In this document: positions 1-5,313 of the stretch, piece by piece
Numbering within the stretch: position 1 is the stretch's first letter
Layout: every line of letters starts with the position of its first letter
DNA from: Sulfitobacter sp.
GTDB taxonomy: Bacteria; Pseudomonadota; Alphaproteobacteria; Rhodobacterales; Rhodobacteraceae
NCBI GenBank assembly: GCA_026421135.1
Contig: JAPKCR010000192.1
Coordinates: 1 to 5,632, forward strand
DNA: 5,632 bases
Reading direction: 5' to 3'
Program-made: the position numbers and the translations under genes
Notes under the pieces: model-generated
Told to the model about the DNA's origin: nothing
The model's database searches: none
Seen by the model: only the letters and a program-made list of their open reading frames with translations

Positions 1-756
1 CTGCTCGGCCATTGCAGCGTGCAGTTCTTCGATTTTGTCCCGATGTTCTTTTTCCAGTTGCGGCCCATGCTTAAGTATCTCGGCCAACCGTTCTTGCAGC
101 GCATCTATTTTGGCGTCCACCTCTTTGCGCTGGTCTGGCGGCAATGCCTCATAGACCTCTGGCTTGATTGGTTTGCCGTCCACCAACGCCGATAGCATGA
201 ACCCCATCGGAGTTCTTAATAGCGCGACGTTTTGCTCATGCGCCTCTTCGGAGAACTCTGCGATGGGTTCTTCGTGCTTTTGGCCAATATCTTCTTCAAT
301 GGCGCGGCGCTGTGTTTGATATTCTTCCGATTCAAATAATGCGGGGATGTCGTTGGCCAGATCATCCACCAAGCTTTGCATCGCCAGCTTCAAGGTCTCT
401 GCGGTACCCGGTGCCAATTTCATTGCAAGGGGATTGTGTGGGGCACCAAAGTTGTTGACGTATATCCAGTCGCAGGGAAGCGGGCGGGCGGCCGCGGCTT
501 CTGACAGCAGCTGCGCAACGGCTGTGTGTCGCCCTGTGCCATCGCGGCCCAGAACGTACAGATTGAAATCTTTGTGGTCTATTTCGGCCGATAGTTTGAT
601 TGCTTCAATTGCACGATCCTGGCCAACAAACCCCCGTGTTGGTTTCAAAGAAGCGGTGGTGTCGAACCCAAGCGATTTGGGATCAGATTCCGAACGCAAA
701 CGATCAAACGACAATCCATTTGGGATGGTTGATTTCTTGGGTGTTTTACTTGCCAC
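1..756 (-). CDS. Lon-related AAA+ ATP-dependent protease, N-terminal part (cut by window edge)
   Basis: This is the first 252 codons of a gene running off the left edge. Family members (COG1067, LonB-like, AAA_32 N-terminal domain) are usually about 750-800 residues and end in a Ser-Lys protease domain, which is not visible here. Visible landmarks are FVGQDRAIEAI at residues 43-53, a P-loop-like LGRDGTGRHT at 69-78, DWIYVNNF at 96-103 followed by an NPLAMKLAPG stretch, and FESEEY at 141-146. From about 147 to 252 the chain is highly charged and probably forms the helical or coiled insert of this family. The P-loop has Arg where Walker A normally has Lys. The start is GTG at 756, chosen because GAGGGG lies 7 bases upstream and residues from there fit the family; I found no in-frame ATG just upstream. 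It is divergent from trxC and shares the FNR-box intergenic region. The likely role is cytoplasmic degradation of damaged proteins. The family call is strong; substrates are unknown. Confidence 0.88.
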   Translation of the reverse strand, partial: MASKTPKKSTIPNGLSFDRLRSESDPKSLGFDTTASLKPTRGFVGQDRAIEAIKLSAEIDHKDFNLYVLGRDGTGRHTAVAQLLSEAAAARPLPCDWIYVNNFGAPHNPLAMKLAPGTAETLKLAMQSLVDDLANDIPALFESEEYQTQRRAIEEDIGQKHEEPIAEFSEEAHEQNVALLRTPMGFMLSALVDGKPIKPEVYEALPPDQRKEVDAKIDALQERLAEILKHGPQLEKEHRDKIEELHAAMAEQ

Positions 757-837
757 GTTGAAACCCCTCAGGTCGGCACAGGGCTGCGCTCCTGCTGCAT
801 CTGCAGAATTACTTTCGCAGACTTGAGGTGGTCAGCG

Positions 838-853
838 ATTGATACGTATCAAT
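838..853. promoter_or_regulatory. Perfect FNR/FnrL box in a 16-base palindrome
   Basis: The sequence ATTGATACGTATCAAT is a perfect palindrome and contains TTGAT-ACGT-ATCAA (839-852), identical to the FNR/FnrL consensus half-sites. It sits 82 bases upstream of the GTG start of the Lon-like gene and 61 bases upstream (centre to centre) of the second box in front of trxC. It could serve either gene. No good -10 lies at the class II distance in either direction, so it may act as a distal site for trxC (about -102.5) or as a site for the protease gene. The match is seen directly; binding is inferred. Confidence 0.82.
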
Positions 854-899
854 TATTTTGTAAATTTGGACCAATCAAACGGGACAGATCGCAAGGGCA

Positions 900-913
900 T
901 TGATCGTCGTCAA
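900..913 (+). promoter_or_regulatory. FNR/FnrL-like box upstream of trxC
   Basis: TTGAT-CGTC-GTCAA matches the FNR consensus at 9 of 10 positions. The -10-like TATGAT begins exactly 21 bases after its end. This places the box centre at about -41.5 from a start near 948, the class II activator position known for FNR and CRP. Confidence 0.72.
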
Positions 914-934
914 ATGGGTTATGCAATCAGTTGC

Positions 935-940
935 TATGAT
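935..940 (+). promoter_or_regulatory. Predicted -10 element of the trxC promoter
   Basis: TATGAT (5 of 6 to TATAAT), preceded by GC, lies 21 bases downstream of the FNR-like box at 900-913. There is no good -35 hexamer at the usual spacing, which fits activator-dependent transcription. The predicted start is near 947-948. Confidence 0.55.
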
Positions 941-1065
941 GGCAAGCACACAAGGCTGAACTGTCAGAGCAAGTAGGCCCCTCTTTTGAAGTCCAGAGAG
1001 ATTTGCGAGTGCGAGCACGCGATCAGAATGGTCGTTCAGCGGAAAGATAGAAAGGAAACTAGACC

Positions 1066-1500
1066 TTGGAAGATGCACTTAAACTAACCTGTCTTTCCTG
1101 CGGGCAAGCCAATCGCTTTCCTGTTGCAAAGCTTGATGCCGGCCCCAAATGCGCAAAATGTGGGGTAGCGTTGGCAAGTGGTGATGTCGCTGAGATTGAA
1201 GCCCGGCAACATGGCAAGGCAACGCTGGCTGACGATCTGCCTTTGATCGTCGACTATTGGGCCCCTTGGTGTGGGCCGTGCAGGACAATGGCCCCCGAAT
1301 TTGCCAAAGCTGCCAAAGCGCTACGGTTAAAGGCCCGATTTGCCAAAATCGACACCGAGCAATTTCCAGCGATCTCGCAGCAACTGCAAATAAAAGGCAT
1401 TCCGCTGTTGGTCCTTTATTCGAAGGGAAAGGAAATTGCGCGCTTGTCCGGTGCGCGCCCTGCCGGAGATATCGAAGCGTTTGTGCGCCAACATCTGTGA
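1066..1500 (+). CDS. trxC: Thioredoxin 2 (TrxC), zinc-binding thioredoxin
   Basis: The product is a cytoplasmic thiol-disulfide reductase of 144 residues (E. coli TrxC has 139). The N-terminal zinc-finger module has C9-x2-C12 and C29-x2-C32, the feature that separates TrxC from TrxA. The thioredoxin fold follows with the redox motif WCGPC at 68-72 and the cis-proline loop GIPLL at 111-115. The start is TTG at 1066. The in-frame TAG at 1060-1062 is only one codon away from it, no in-frame ATG occurs before RTMAPEF, and AGGA at 1053-1056 lies 9 bases upstream. TrxC is typically heat-stable and linked to oxidative stress in other bacteria. Here its upstream region carries FNR-like boxes, suggesting oxygen-responsive control instead of or in addition to peroxide control. 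It stands alone, with about 116 bases before the next gene. Confidence 0.95.
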   Translation: MEDALKLTCLSCGQANRFPVAKLDAGPKCAKCGVALASGDVAEIEARQHGKATLADDLPLIVDYWAPWCGPCRTMAPEFAKAAKALRLKARFAKIDTEQFPAISQQLQIKGIPLLVLYSKGKEIARLSGARPAGDIEAFVRQHL

Positions 1501-1526
1501 TTTTCTTTTGCGCTACGGAAAGATAT

Positions 1527-1558
1527 TTGGCGTCAAAGGGTGTTGCCATTGACGCCGA
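1527..1558 (+). terminator. Hairpin after trxC, possible weak terminator
   Basis: GGCGTCAA (1529-1536) and TTGACGCC (1549-1556) form a perfect 8-base-pair stem with a 12-base loop. A T-G wobble and a T-A pair can extend it to 10. No strong T-run follows, only scattered T residues, so a Rho-independent terminator is not certain. The right arm overlaps the FNR-like box at 1549-1562, so the palindromic look may partly reflect regulator binding. Confidence 0.4.
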
Positions 1559-1562
1559 TCAA
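1549..1562 (+). promoter_or_regulatory. FNR/FnrL-like box upstream of the proline-rich protein gene
   Basis: TTGAC-GCCG-ATCAA matches the FNR consensus at 9 of 10 positions. Exactly 21 bases after it comes TAGACG (1584-1589), a poor -10 (3 of 6), again preceded by GC as at the trxC and cbpA promoters. The centre would be at about -41.5 from a start near 1597, about 20 bases before the ATG at 1617. Confidence 0.6.
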
Positions 1563-1616
1563 TTCAGTTCTTTGCCCATGCGCTAGACGTATGTGACCCT
1601 ATGCAAAGGACGAACC

Positions 1617-1829
1617 ATGGCCCATTCGGCATCGAACGATCCCCCCAAAAATGATCCCCCAAAAGAAGCACCCATGCCCGTCGATCCGAAACAGGACCCG
1701 GCTGTGCCGGAAAACCCGCAACCCTCAGATCCGGAGACCAAACCTGCTTCGCCAGAGATTCCCGAGCCTTCCACTAACCCGGAAGACCCGATGTACGATC
1801 CGTTTGAAAACGGTAATTTCCCGATTTAA
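1617..1829 (+). CDS. Small proline-rich acidic protein of unknown function
   Basis: I do not recognise a family. The 70-residue product has 20 prolines (about 29%), 14 Asp/Glu and four Lys, with no Cys or Trp. Asp-Pro occurs seven times, including the close repeat DPPKNDPPK near residues 8-16. It ends in a less proline-rich, aromatic-containing tail, MYDPFENGNFPI (59-70). No signal peptide or membrane segment is visible, so a soluble and probably disordered protein is expected. The ATG at 1617 is preferred over the upstream in-frame GTG at 1593 because AAAGGA at 1605-1610 lies 6 bases before it. It lies between trxC and the metallo-beta-lactamase gene on the same strand, with its own FNR-like box just upstream. 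Support for it being real is the ribosome binding site, promoter-like geometry and biased composition; there is no homology evidence. Confidence 0.65.
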   Translation: MAHSASNDPPKNDPPKEAPMPVDPKQDPAVPENPQPSDPETKPASPEIPEPSTNPEDPMYDPFENGNFPI

Positions 1830-1875
1830 TCGTTCCCTCTAGTTGGTTGATCTTGAATTCTATTGGCGCGATCCG

Positions 1876-1889
1876 TTGATAAATCTCAA
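1876..1889 (+). promoter_or_regulatory. FNR/FnrL-like box upstream of the metallo-beta-lactamase-fold gene
   Basis: TTGAT-AAAT-CTCAA matches the FNR consensus at 9 of 10 positions and lies 88 bases before the ATG at 1978. A -10 at the class II distance is poor (TTCAGT at 1910-1915, gap 20). The box is therefore less well supported than those at trxC and cbpA. Confidence 0.5.
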
Positions 1890-1977
1890 CTCGGCACTGG
1901 CAGTTTCAGTTCAGTGTGCCTTTGATCCCGAGCCACGTAATTTTCAGTTTGGGCCAACGCTTTGAACGGAGAAAGCA

Positions 1978-2862
1978 ATGTCAGAATATCCAACCAACAT
2001 GCACGTCCACCCCGAGGTTGAATCCTTTTTCGATCCCCAGACAAACACGATTAGTTATGTCGTGATGGATCCTGAATCGACGTCCTGTGCTGTGATCGAT
2101 TCCGTTATGGACATCAATTATCCTGCGGGCCGTATTACCTATGAACATGCTGATGAAATCATTGCGTACATTGAAAAACATAAACTGAAGCTGGAATGGT
2201 TGATTGAAACCCATGTGCACGCAGATCACTTGTCTGCTGCGCCATATATTCAGTCCAAACTGGGCGGAAAGATAGGGATCGGGGATCAGATCACCGTGGT
2301 GCAGGACACTTTTGGCAAGATATTCAACGAAGGCACAGAGTTCCAGCGCGACGGGTCGCAGTTCGACCGCTTGTTCAAGGATGGCGATACCTACGAAATT
2401 GGTGGAGTGGCCGCCTTTGTTATCCACACGCCGGGGCATACACCGGCGTGCATGGTGCATGTGATTGGCGATGCTGCTTTTGTGGGGGATACATTGTTTA
2501 TGCCCGATGCCGGTTCGGCCCGCGCAGATTTCCCCGGAGGAGATGCGGGACAGCTATACGATTCCATTCAAAAAGTGCTGTCCTTACCTGACGATATGCG
2601 ACTGTTCATGTGCCATGATTACGGTCCGGAGGGTCGCGATTTCATGTGGGAGACCACGGTCTCCGAGGAAAAGCTAACCAATATCCATGTCGGCCAGGGC
2701 AAAACCCGCGAGGAATTCATAAAATTTCGTGAGGCGCGCGATGCAACGCTTGATGTTCCCAAGCTGATTTTGCCGTCATTGCAGGTGAACATGCGTGCAG
2801 GCGATGTTCCCAAAACCAAAGACGGCAAACCGATGCTCAAGGTGCCGATTAACGTCATCTAA
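1978..2862 (+). CDS. Metallo-beta-lactamase-fold hydrolase, BLH/ETHE1-like (probable persulfide dioxygenase)
   Basis: The 294-residue protein has the metallo-beta-lactamase signature THVHADH at 78-84 (H79, H81, D83, H84), TPGHT at 151-155 (H154), GDTLF at 170-174 (D171) and CHD at 212-214 (H213). In ETHE1-type persulfide dioxygenases the mononuclear Fe(II) is held by the first His, the mid-chain His and this Asp, and all three have equivalents here. The segment MPDAGSARADFPGGDA (175-190) and the C-terminal LPSLQVNMRAG (265-275) resemble the BLH group known from BigR-controlled sulfide operons of alphaproteobacteria. The likely reaction is oxidation of glutathione persulfide to sulfite with O2; glyoxalase II-like hydrolysis is an alternative. 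ATG at 1978 has GGAG 6 bases upstream. No rhodanese or DUF442 domain is fused, and no sqr or bigR lies in the window. A strong hairpin follows the stop codon. Confidence 0.88.
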   Translation: MSEYPTNMHVHPEVESFFDPQTNTISYVVMDPESTSCAVIDSVMDINYPAGRITYEHADEIIAYIEKHKLKLEWLIETHVHADHLSAAPYIQSKLGGKIGIGDQITVVQDTFGKIFNEGTEFQRDGSQFDRLFKDGDTYEIGGVAAFVIHTPGHTPACMVHVIGDAAFVGDTLFMPDAGSARADFPGGDAGQLYDSIQKVLSLPDDMRLFMCHDYGPEGRDFMWETTVSEEKLTNIHVGQGKTREEFIKFREARDATLDVPKLILPSLQVNMRAGDVPKTKDGKPMLKVPINVI

Positions 2863-2884
2863 TTGGATGATCGCACAAACACGC

Positions 2885-2914
2885 TACTGGCTTGCGGGTC
2901 TCGGCAAGCCAGTA
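2885..2914 (+). terminator. Terminator-like hairpin after the metallo-beta-lactamase-fold gene
   Basis: TACTGGCTTGC (2885-2895) pairs perfectly with GCAAGCCAGTA (2904-2914), an 11-base-pair stem with an 8-base loop, starting 22 bases after the stop codon. The downstream bases (CTTCTAGGTTTCTT) are T-rich but interrupted, so it is a reasonable but imperfect intrinsic terminator. Confidence 0.68.
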
Positions 2915-2961
2915 CTTCTAGGTTTCTTAGTTCATTCTAGCCTACTCTCGGTGGAAATGTG

Positions 2962-2976
2962 GCCCGCTGGACGGGC
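2962..2976. repeat. Short GC-rich hairpin in the convergent region
   Basis: GCCCG (2962-2966) and CGGGC (2972-2976) form a perfect 5-base-pair stem with a 5-base loop, directly beside the larger hairpin at 2979-3014. No T-run follows on either strand. Confidence 0.4.
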
Positions 2977-2978
2977 AT

Positions 2979-3014
2979 CGTATCCGGGAAAAACCATGTT
3001 CTTTCCCGGATACG
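2979..3014 (-). terminator. Strong hairpin after the universal stress protein gene
   Basis: CGTATCCGGGAAA (2979-2991) pairs perfectly with TTTCCCGGATACG (3002-3014), a 13-base-pair stem with a 10-base loop. On the minus strand it begins 7 bases after the stop codon of the universal stress protein gene, so it most likely forms the 3' end of that transcript. Neither side has a real T-tract outside the stem. It may stabilise the mRNA end or block read-through from both directions. Confidence 0.62.
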
Positions 3015-3021
3015 TTAGTGG

Positions 3022-3867
3022 CTAATGCGCAAGAAAAACGGGCAGTTGCGTTTGCTTTACCATTGAGCGGGTTGTCCCGCCCAATACGGTTTGGAGCATC
3101 CGTGCATGCCCATAGGCACCCATGACCACAAGATCAGCTCCCACTTCGTTCGCACGATCCTGAATGCATTGGCCCACCGGGAGCCCGCCGCCTGGAAACT
3201 GGGACACAGTTATTTTGCAGCCATGATGGCTAAGCCAGCTGGCCAGATCAGTGCCGGGATCCTGACCATCCCGTTCGGGTGTCATGACGGGATCGATACA
3301 GCCGATCACCACTTCTTGTGCTTCTTTGAGGTATGGCAGGGCTGCATGCACGGCGCTGGAAGCAGCTTGACTGCTGTCCCATGCTACAAAAACCCGTTTT
3401 GTGCTTTGGGCTAGGGACCCGTTTATCCGGAACCCGATAGGTGAATAGAACAAGATACCTGACGCGGCTTCGCGCAGCATCTCAGGTGTGTCGCGCAAAC
3501 TTGCAGCAAGAAATGCCTCGTCACTGACCCGCGCAACTTGGGCGACACGATGTTTGATATCGCCGGTGACACACAGTCCAGATTGGACATCGCCTGATGC
3601 ATTGCTCCTGGCCAACAAGGCTTCGATTTCTTGCACGCGGTCTTGCTGTTTCTCCTGTGCCTCGGCAACCAGCTCGGACCAATTGTCGGGAATGTTCATG
3701 CCGCCATAGGGTGAAACACCGTAAGCATAAATTGGCAATGCAGGCGCGGGTGCCAGAATATGACATATCAGATGATTATCGGCCGCAGCTGTGGCTTCGG
3801 CGACTTCGCTGATCTGGGCATCGGGGGTGGCCGCATTCATCACAAAAAGTACTGTCTGGCGGTTCAT
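3022..3867 (-). CDS. Universal stress protein, tandem UspA domains
   Basis: The 281-residue protein has two Usp-type halves. The first (about 1-150) starts with QTVLFVMNAAT but lacks the glycine nucleotide-binding motif and is degenerate. The second (about 157-281) starts RVFVAWDSSQAASSAV and carries the ATP-binding signature G250-x2-G253-x9-GG-x-T at 250-266 (ending GGTT), followed by the family-typical TQLPVFLAH end. ATG at 3867 is chosen because GGAG lies 6 bases upstream. Earlier in-frame starts, such as the one that would add MET-T, lack a binding site, and extension to 3972 gives residues unlike the family. Usp proteins are cytoplasmic and induced by starvation, hypoxia or redox stress; the exact role here is unknown. 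It is divergent from cbpA and shares with it an intergenic region containing an FNR-like box. Confidence 0.93.
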   Translation of the reverse strand: MNRQTVLFVMNAATPDAQISEVAEATAAADNHLICHILAPAPALPIYAYGVSPYGGMNIPDNWSELVAEAQEKQQDRVQEIEALLARSNASGDVQSGLCVTGDIKHRVAQVARVSDEAFLAASLRDTPEMLREAASGILFYSPIGFRINGSLAQSTKRVFVAWDSSQAASSAVHAALPYLKEAQEVVIGCIDPVMTPERDGQDPGTDLASWLSHHGCKITVSQFPGGGLPVGQCIQDRANEVGADLVVMGAYGHARMLQTVLGGTTRSMVKQTQLPVFLAH

Positions 3868-3913
3868 CGTAGTCTCCATTCTGAGGATGCGCCCGCTCGT
3901 TATGCAGGGGCGG

Positions 3914-3919
3914 CTTATA
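3914..3919 (-). promoter_or_regulatory. Possible -10 element of the universal stress protein gene
   Basis: On the minus strand this reads TATAAG (5 of 6 to the consensus), 46 bases before the ATG at 3867. No -35 hexamer is visible at 17 bases (that stretch is all GC). The FNR-like box at 3950-3963 would be centred near -50, not a classical position, so its effect on this gene is uncertain. Confidence 0.35.
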
Positions 3920-3949
3920 GTAATCTGGCACGAGACCGCGCGCACCCGA

Positions 3950-3963
3950 ATGACAAAGATCAA
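3950..3963 (+). promoter_or_regulatory. FNR/FnrL-like box in the usp-cbpA divergent promoter region
   Basis: ATGAC-AAAG-ATCAA matches the strict FNR consensus at 8 of 10 positions, or 9 of 10 to the TTGAY-N4-RTCAA form seen at the other boxes in this window. A good -10 (TATACT) starts exactly 21 bases downstream toward cbpA. On the minus strand it reads TTGATCTTTGTCAT toward the universal stress protein gene. Confidence 0.6.
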
Positions 3964-3984
3964 AAATTGCACCGTTAACTATGC

Positions 3985-3990
3985 TATACT
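3985..3990 (+). promoter_or_regulatory. Predicted -10 element of the cbpA promoter
   Basis: TATACT (5 of 6 to TATAAT), preceded by GC, sits 21 bases after the FNR-like box, the same spacing as at trxC. The predicted start near 3997-3998 gives a leader of about 24 bases. No normal -35 hexamer is present. Confidence 0.58.
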
Positions 3991-4021
3991 AAAATCAGAT
4001 AGTTGGGCGGATAAACATCAA

Positions 4022-4963
4022 ATGGATTTCAAAGATTACTACAAAACATTGGGTGTAAGCAGCGATGCCAGCGCCGATGAGATAAAAAAGGCGTTCCGGA
4101 AAGCAGCACGTAAATACCATCCGGACATCAACCAGGGGGGAGATAACGAGAAAAAATTCAAGGACGTGAACGAGGCTTACGAGGTTCTTAAAGACCCCGA
4201 ACGTCGAGCCGCTTATGACCAGTTGGGACAAGAACCGCCGCAGGCTCAGGGTCGATATCAACCGCCGCCCGGTTGGGACAGCGGATATGAATTTTCGCGA
4301 GGTGGACCACAGCAGGATGAAGAGTTCAGCGATTTCTTTGAGTCCCTCTTTCGTCGCGGTGGGGGGCCTACGGGGGGCATGCACACAGGACGCGGTTCTG
4401 ATGTCCACGGACGAATTGAGGTGTCTATCGAAGACGCCTATCGGGGAGCAGAGCGGAAGTTGAGCATCCGGTCGCCAGTTGTTAGCCCGAACGGAGGTAT
4501 CACCCTGCAAGACCGTACGATTGCGGTTCGGGTGCCAAAAGGTATCGCCGAAGGTCAACATATCCGGCTGGCAGGCAAAGGCAGCCCCGATCTTGGTGGT
4601 GGCCAGGCGGGGGATATGTTTCTAGAGGTCGCGTTTGCCCCCCATCCTATCTATCGGCCTGAGGGCAAGGATCTGTATATGGATTTACCAATCACACCCT
4701 GGGAGGCGGCATTGGGGGGGCAAATCATACTGCCAACGCCTGATGGCAAAGTCGATTTGCGTATTCCCAAGAATGCCCGCACCGGTCAGAAAATGCGCCT
4801 GAAAGGAAAAGGTCTGCCCGGAATGCCTGCTGGCGATATCTATGCGACCCTCAAGATCGTGAATCCGAAGGTCGAAACAGACGAAGCCCGCGCGTTGTTC
4901 GAACAGATGGCAAAGGAGATGTCATTTGATCCGCGCGCCAATCTTGGAGGAACTAGAAAATGA
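4022..4963 (+). CDS. cbpA: Curved DNA-binding protein CbpA (class B J-domain co-chaperone)
   Basis: The 313-residue protein (E. coli CbpA has 306) is an Hsp40 co-chaperone that would stimulate DnaK ATPase. The J domain spans about 4-69 with the catalytic HPD at 33-35. A Gly/Pro/Gln-rich linker with acidic-aromatic FSDFFESLF follows at about 70-125. The two C-terminal substrate-binding domains lie at about 128-205 and 208-283. The CxxCxGxG zinc repeats of DnaJ are absent, which separates it from DnaJ. ATG at 4022 is chosen because MDFKDYYKTLGV is the typical CbpA beginning; the frame stays open back to 3791, but that part overlaps the promoter and is not family-like. The ribosome binding site is weak (GGCGGA about 12 bases upstream). 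It overlaps cbpM by ATGA, so the two are co-translated. The nucleoid-binding role is known for E. coli CbpA and only presumed here. Confidence 0.95.
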   Translation: MDFKDYYKTLGVSSDASADEIKKAFRKAARKYHPDINQGGDNEKKFKDVNEAYEVLKDPERRAAYDQLGQEPPQAQGRYQPPPGWDSGYEFSRGGPQQDEEFSDFFESLFRRGGGPTGGMHTGRGSDVHGRIEVSIEDAYRGAERKLSIRSPVVSPNGGITLQDRTIAVRVPKGIAEGQHIRLAGKGSPDLGGGQAGDMFLEVAFAPHPIYRPEGKDLYMDLPITPWEAALGGQIILPTPDGKVDLRIPKNARTGQKMRLKGKGLPGMPAGDIYATLKIVNPKVETDEARALFEQMAKEMSFDPRANLGGTRK

Positions 4964-5259
4964 AAGTGGCCACACTGCATAGCGATATAGTCGAGGCACT
5001 GTCATTGCAGGACTTGTGCAGGTTCTGTCAGGCAGACGAGACATGGGTGATCGAGTTGGTCGAGCACGGCGTGTTGGAGCCGATTGGCAGCAAGAGCGGG
5101 AACTGGAAGTTTGTTGGCACCAGTATCGTACGGGCTAGGAAAGCCCGCAGGCTGAACCGGGATCTGGGTATCAACACCGCAGGCGTCGCACTTGTTCTGG
5201 ATCTGTTGGAAGAACGCGATGCCCTTTTGCGCCGCCTTTCGCATGACGAGATGCACTGA
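4960..5259 (+). CDS. cbpM: Chaperone modulator CbpM
   Basis: The 99-residue protein matches the CbpM family in length (E. coli 101) and pattern: an N-terminal MerR-like helix-turn-helix region (LSLQDLCRFCQADETWVIELVEHGVLEPIG, about 14-43) followed by the helical segment RRLNRDLGINTAGVALVLDLLEERDALLRRL (about 63-93). In E. coli CbpM binds the CbpA J domain and blocks both its co-chaperone and DNA-binding activity. Gene order, the ATGA overlap with cbpA (4960-4963) and a strong GGAGG at 4946-4950, 9 bases before the start, support a stoichiometric partner pair. It ends 54 bases before the convergent arginine deiminase stop codon. Confidence 0.94.
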   Translation: MKVATLHSDIVEALSLQDLCRFCQADETWVIELVEHGVLEPIGSKSGNWKFVGTSIVRARKARRLNRDLGINTAGVALVLDLLEERDALLRRLSHDEMH

Positions 5260-5296
5260 AATACCTTCATGGTCATTGGGTTGTGCCAAGTTTCCT

Positions 5297-5313
5297 GACT
5301 GTGCGAAACAGTC
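5297..5313. terminator. Short hairpin between convergent cbpM and arcA
   Basis: GACTGT (5297-5302) and ACAGTC (5308-5313) form a 6-base-pair stem with loop GCGAA, immediately adjoining the arcA stop codon. On the plus strand TTACTCT follows. It is short and moderately stable, so a terminator role for cbpM or arcA is only possible. Confidence 0.35.

Larger units (their letters stand above)
757..1065. other. Divergent intergenic region between the Lon-like protease gene and trxC
   Basis: This 309-base stretch has no convincing gene. The short minus-strand frame at 875-1078 has no recognisable family and runs into the trxC start. The region holds a perfect FNR box (839-852), a second near-perfect box (900-913), a -10 hexamer for trxC (935-940) and the ribosome binding sites of both flanking genes. 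About 118 bases separate the predicted trxC transcription start (near 948) from its TTG start. I saw no strong secondary structure in that leader. Confidence 0.75.

Noticed and set aside
347..826. Open frame of 159 codons on the plus strand
   Set aside because: It lies antisense to the Lon-like protease gene, whose minus-strand translation clearly matches a known family. The plus-strand product resembles nothing.
875..1078. Open frame of 67 codons on the minus strand
   Set aside because: It covers the trxC promoter region, has no recognisable domain and overlaps the trxC start.
1079..1549. Open frame of 156 codons on the minus strand
   Set aside because: It is a shadow of trxC, whose zinc cysteines and WCGPC motif are unambiguous on the plus strand.
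1893..1920. Imperfect inverted repeat GGCACTG / CAGTGTGCC upstream of the metallo-beta-lactamase gene
   Set aside because: It needs a two-base bulge and has no T-run, so it is too weak to call as an attenuator or terminator.
3868..3972. N-terminal extension of the universal stress protein by 35 codons
   Set aside because: The added residues are not Usp-like and ATG at 3867 has a good ribosome binding site.
3791..4021. N-terminal extension of CbpA by 77 codons
   Set aside because: The extension overlaps the usp start and the FNR-like promoter. CbpA proteins begin at or near MDFKDYY, so the start at 4022 was used.
4008..4021. CGGATAAACATCAA as a further FNR box before cbpA
   Set aside because: It matches only 8 of 10 positions and abuts the cbpA start codon. 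Nothing else supports it, though a distal role for usp cannot be excluded.
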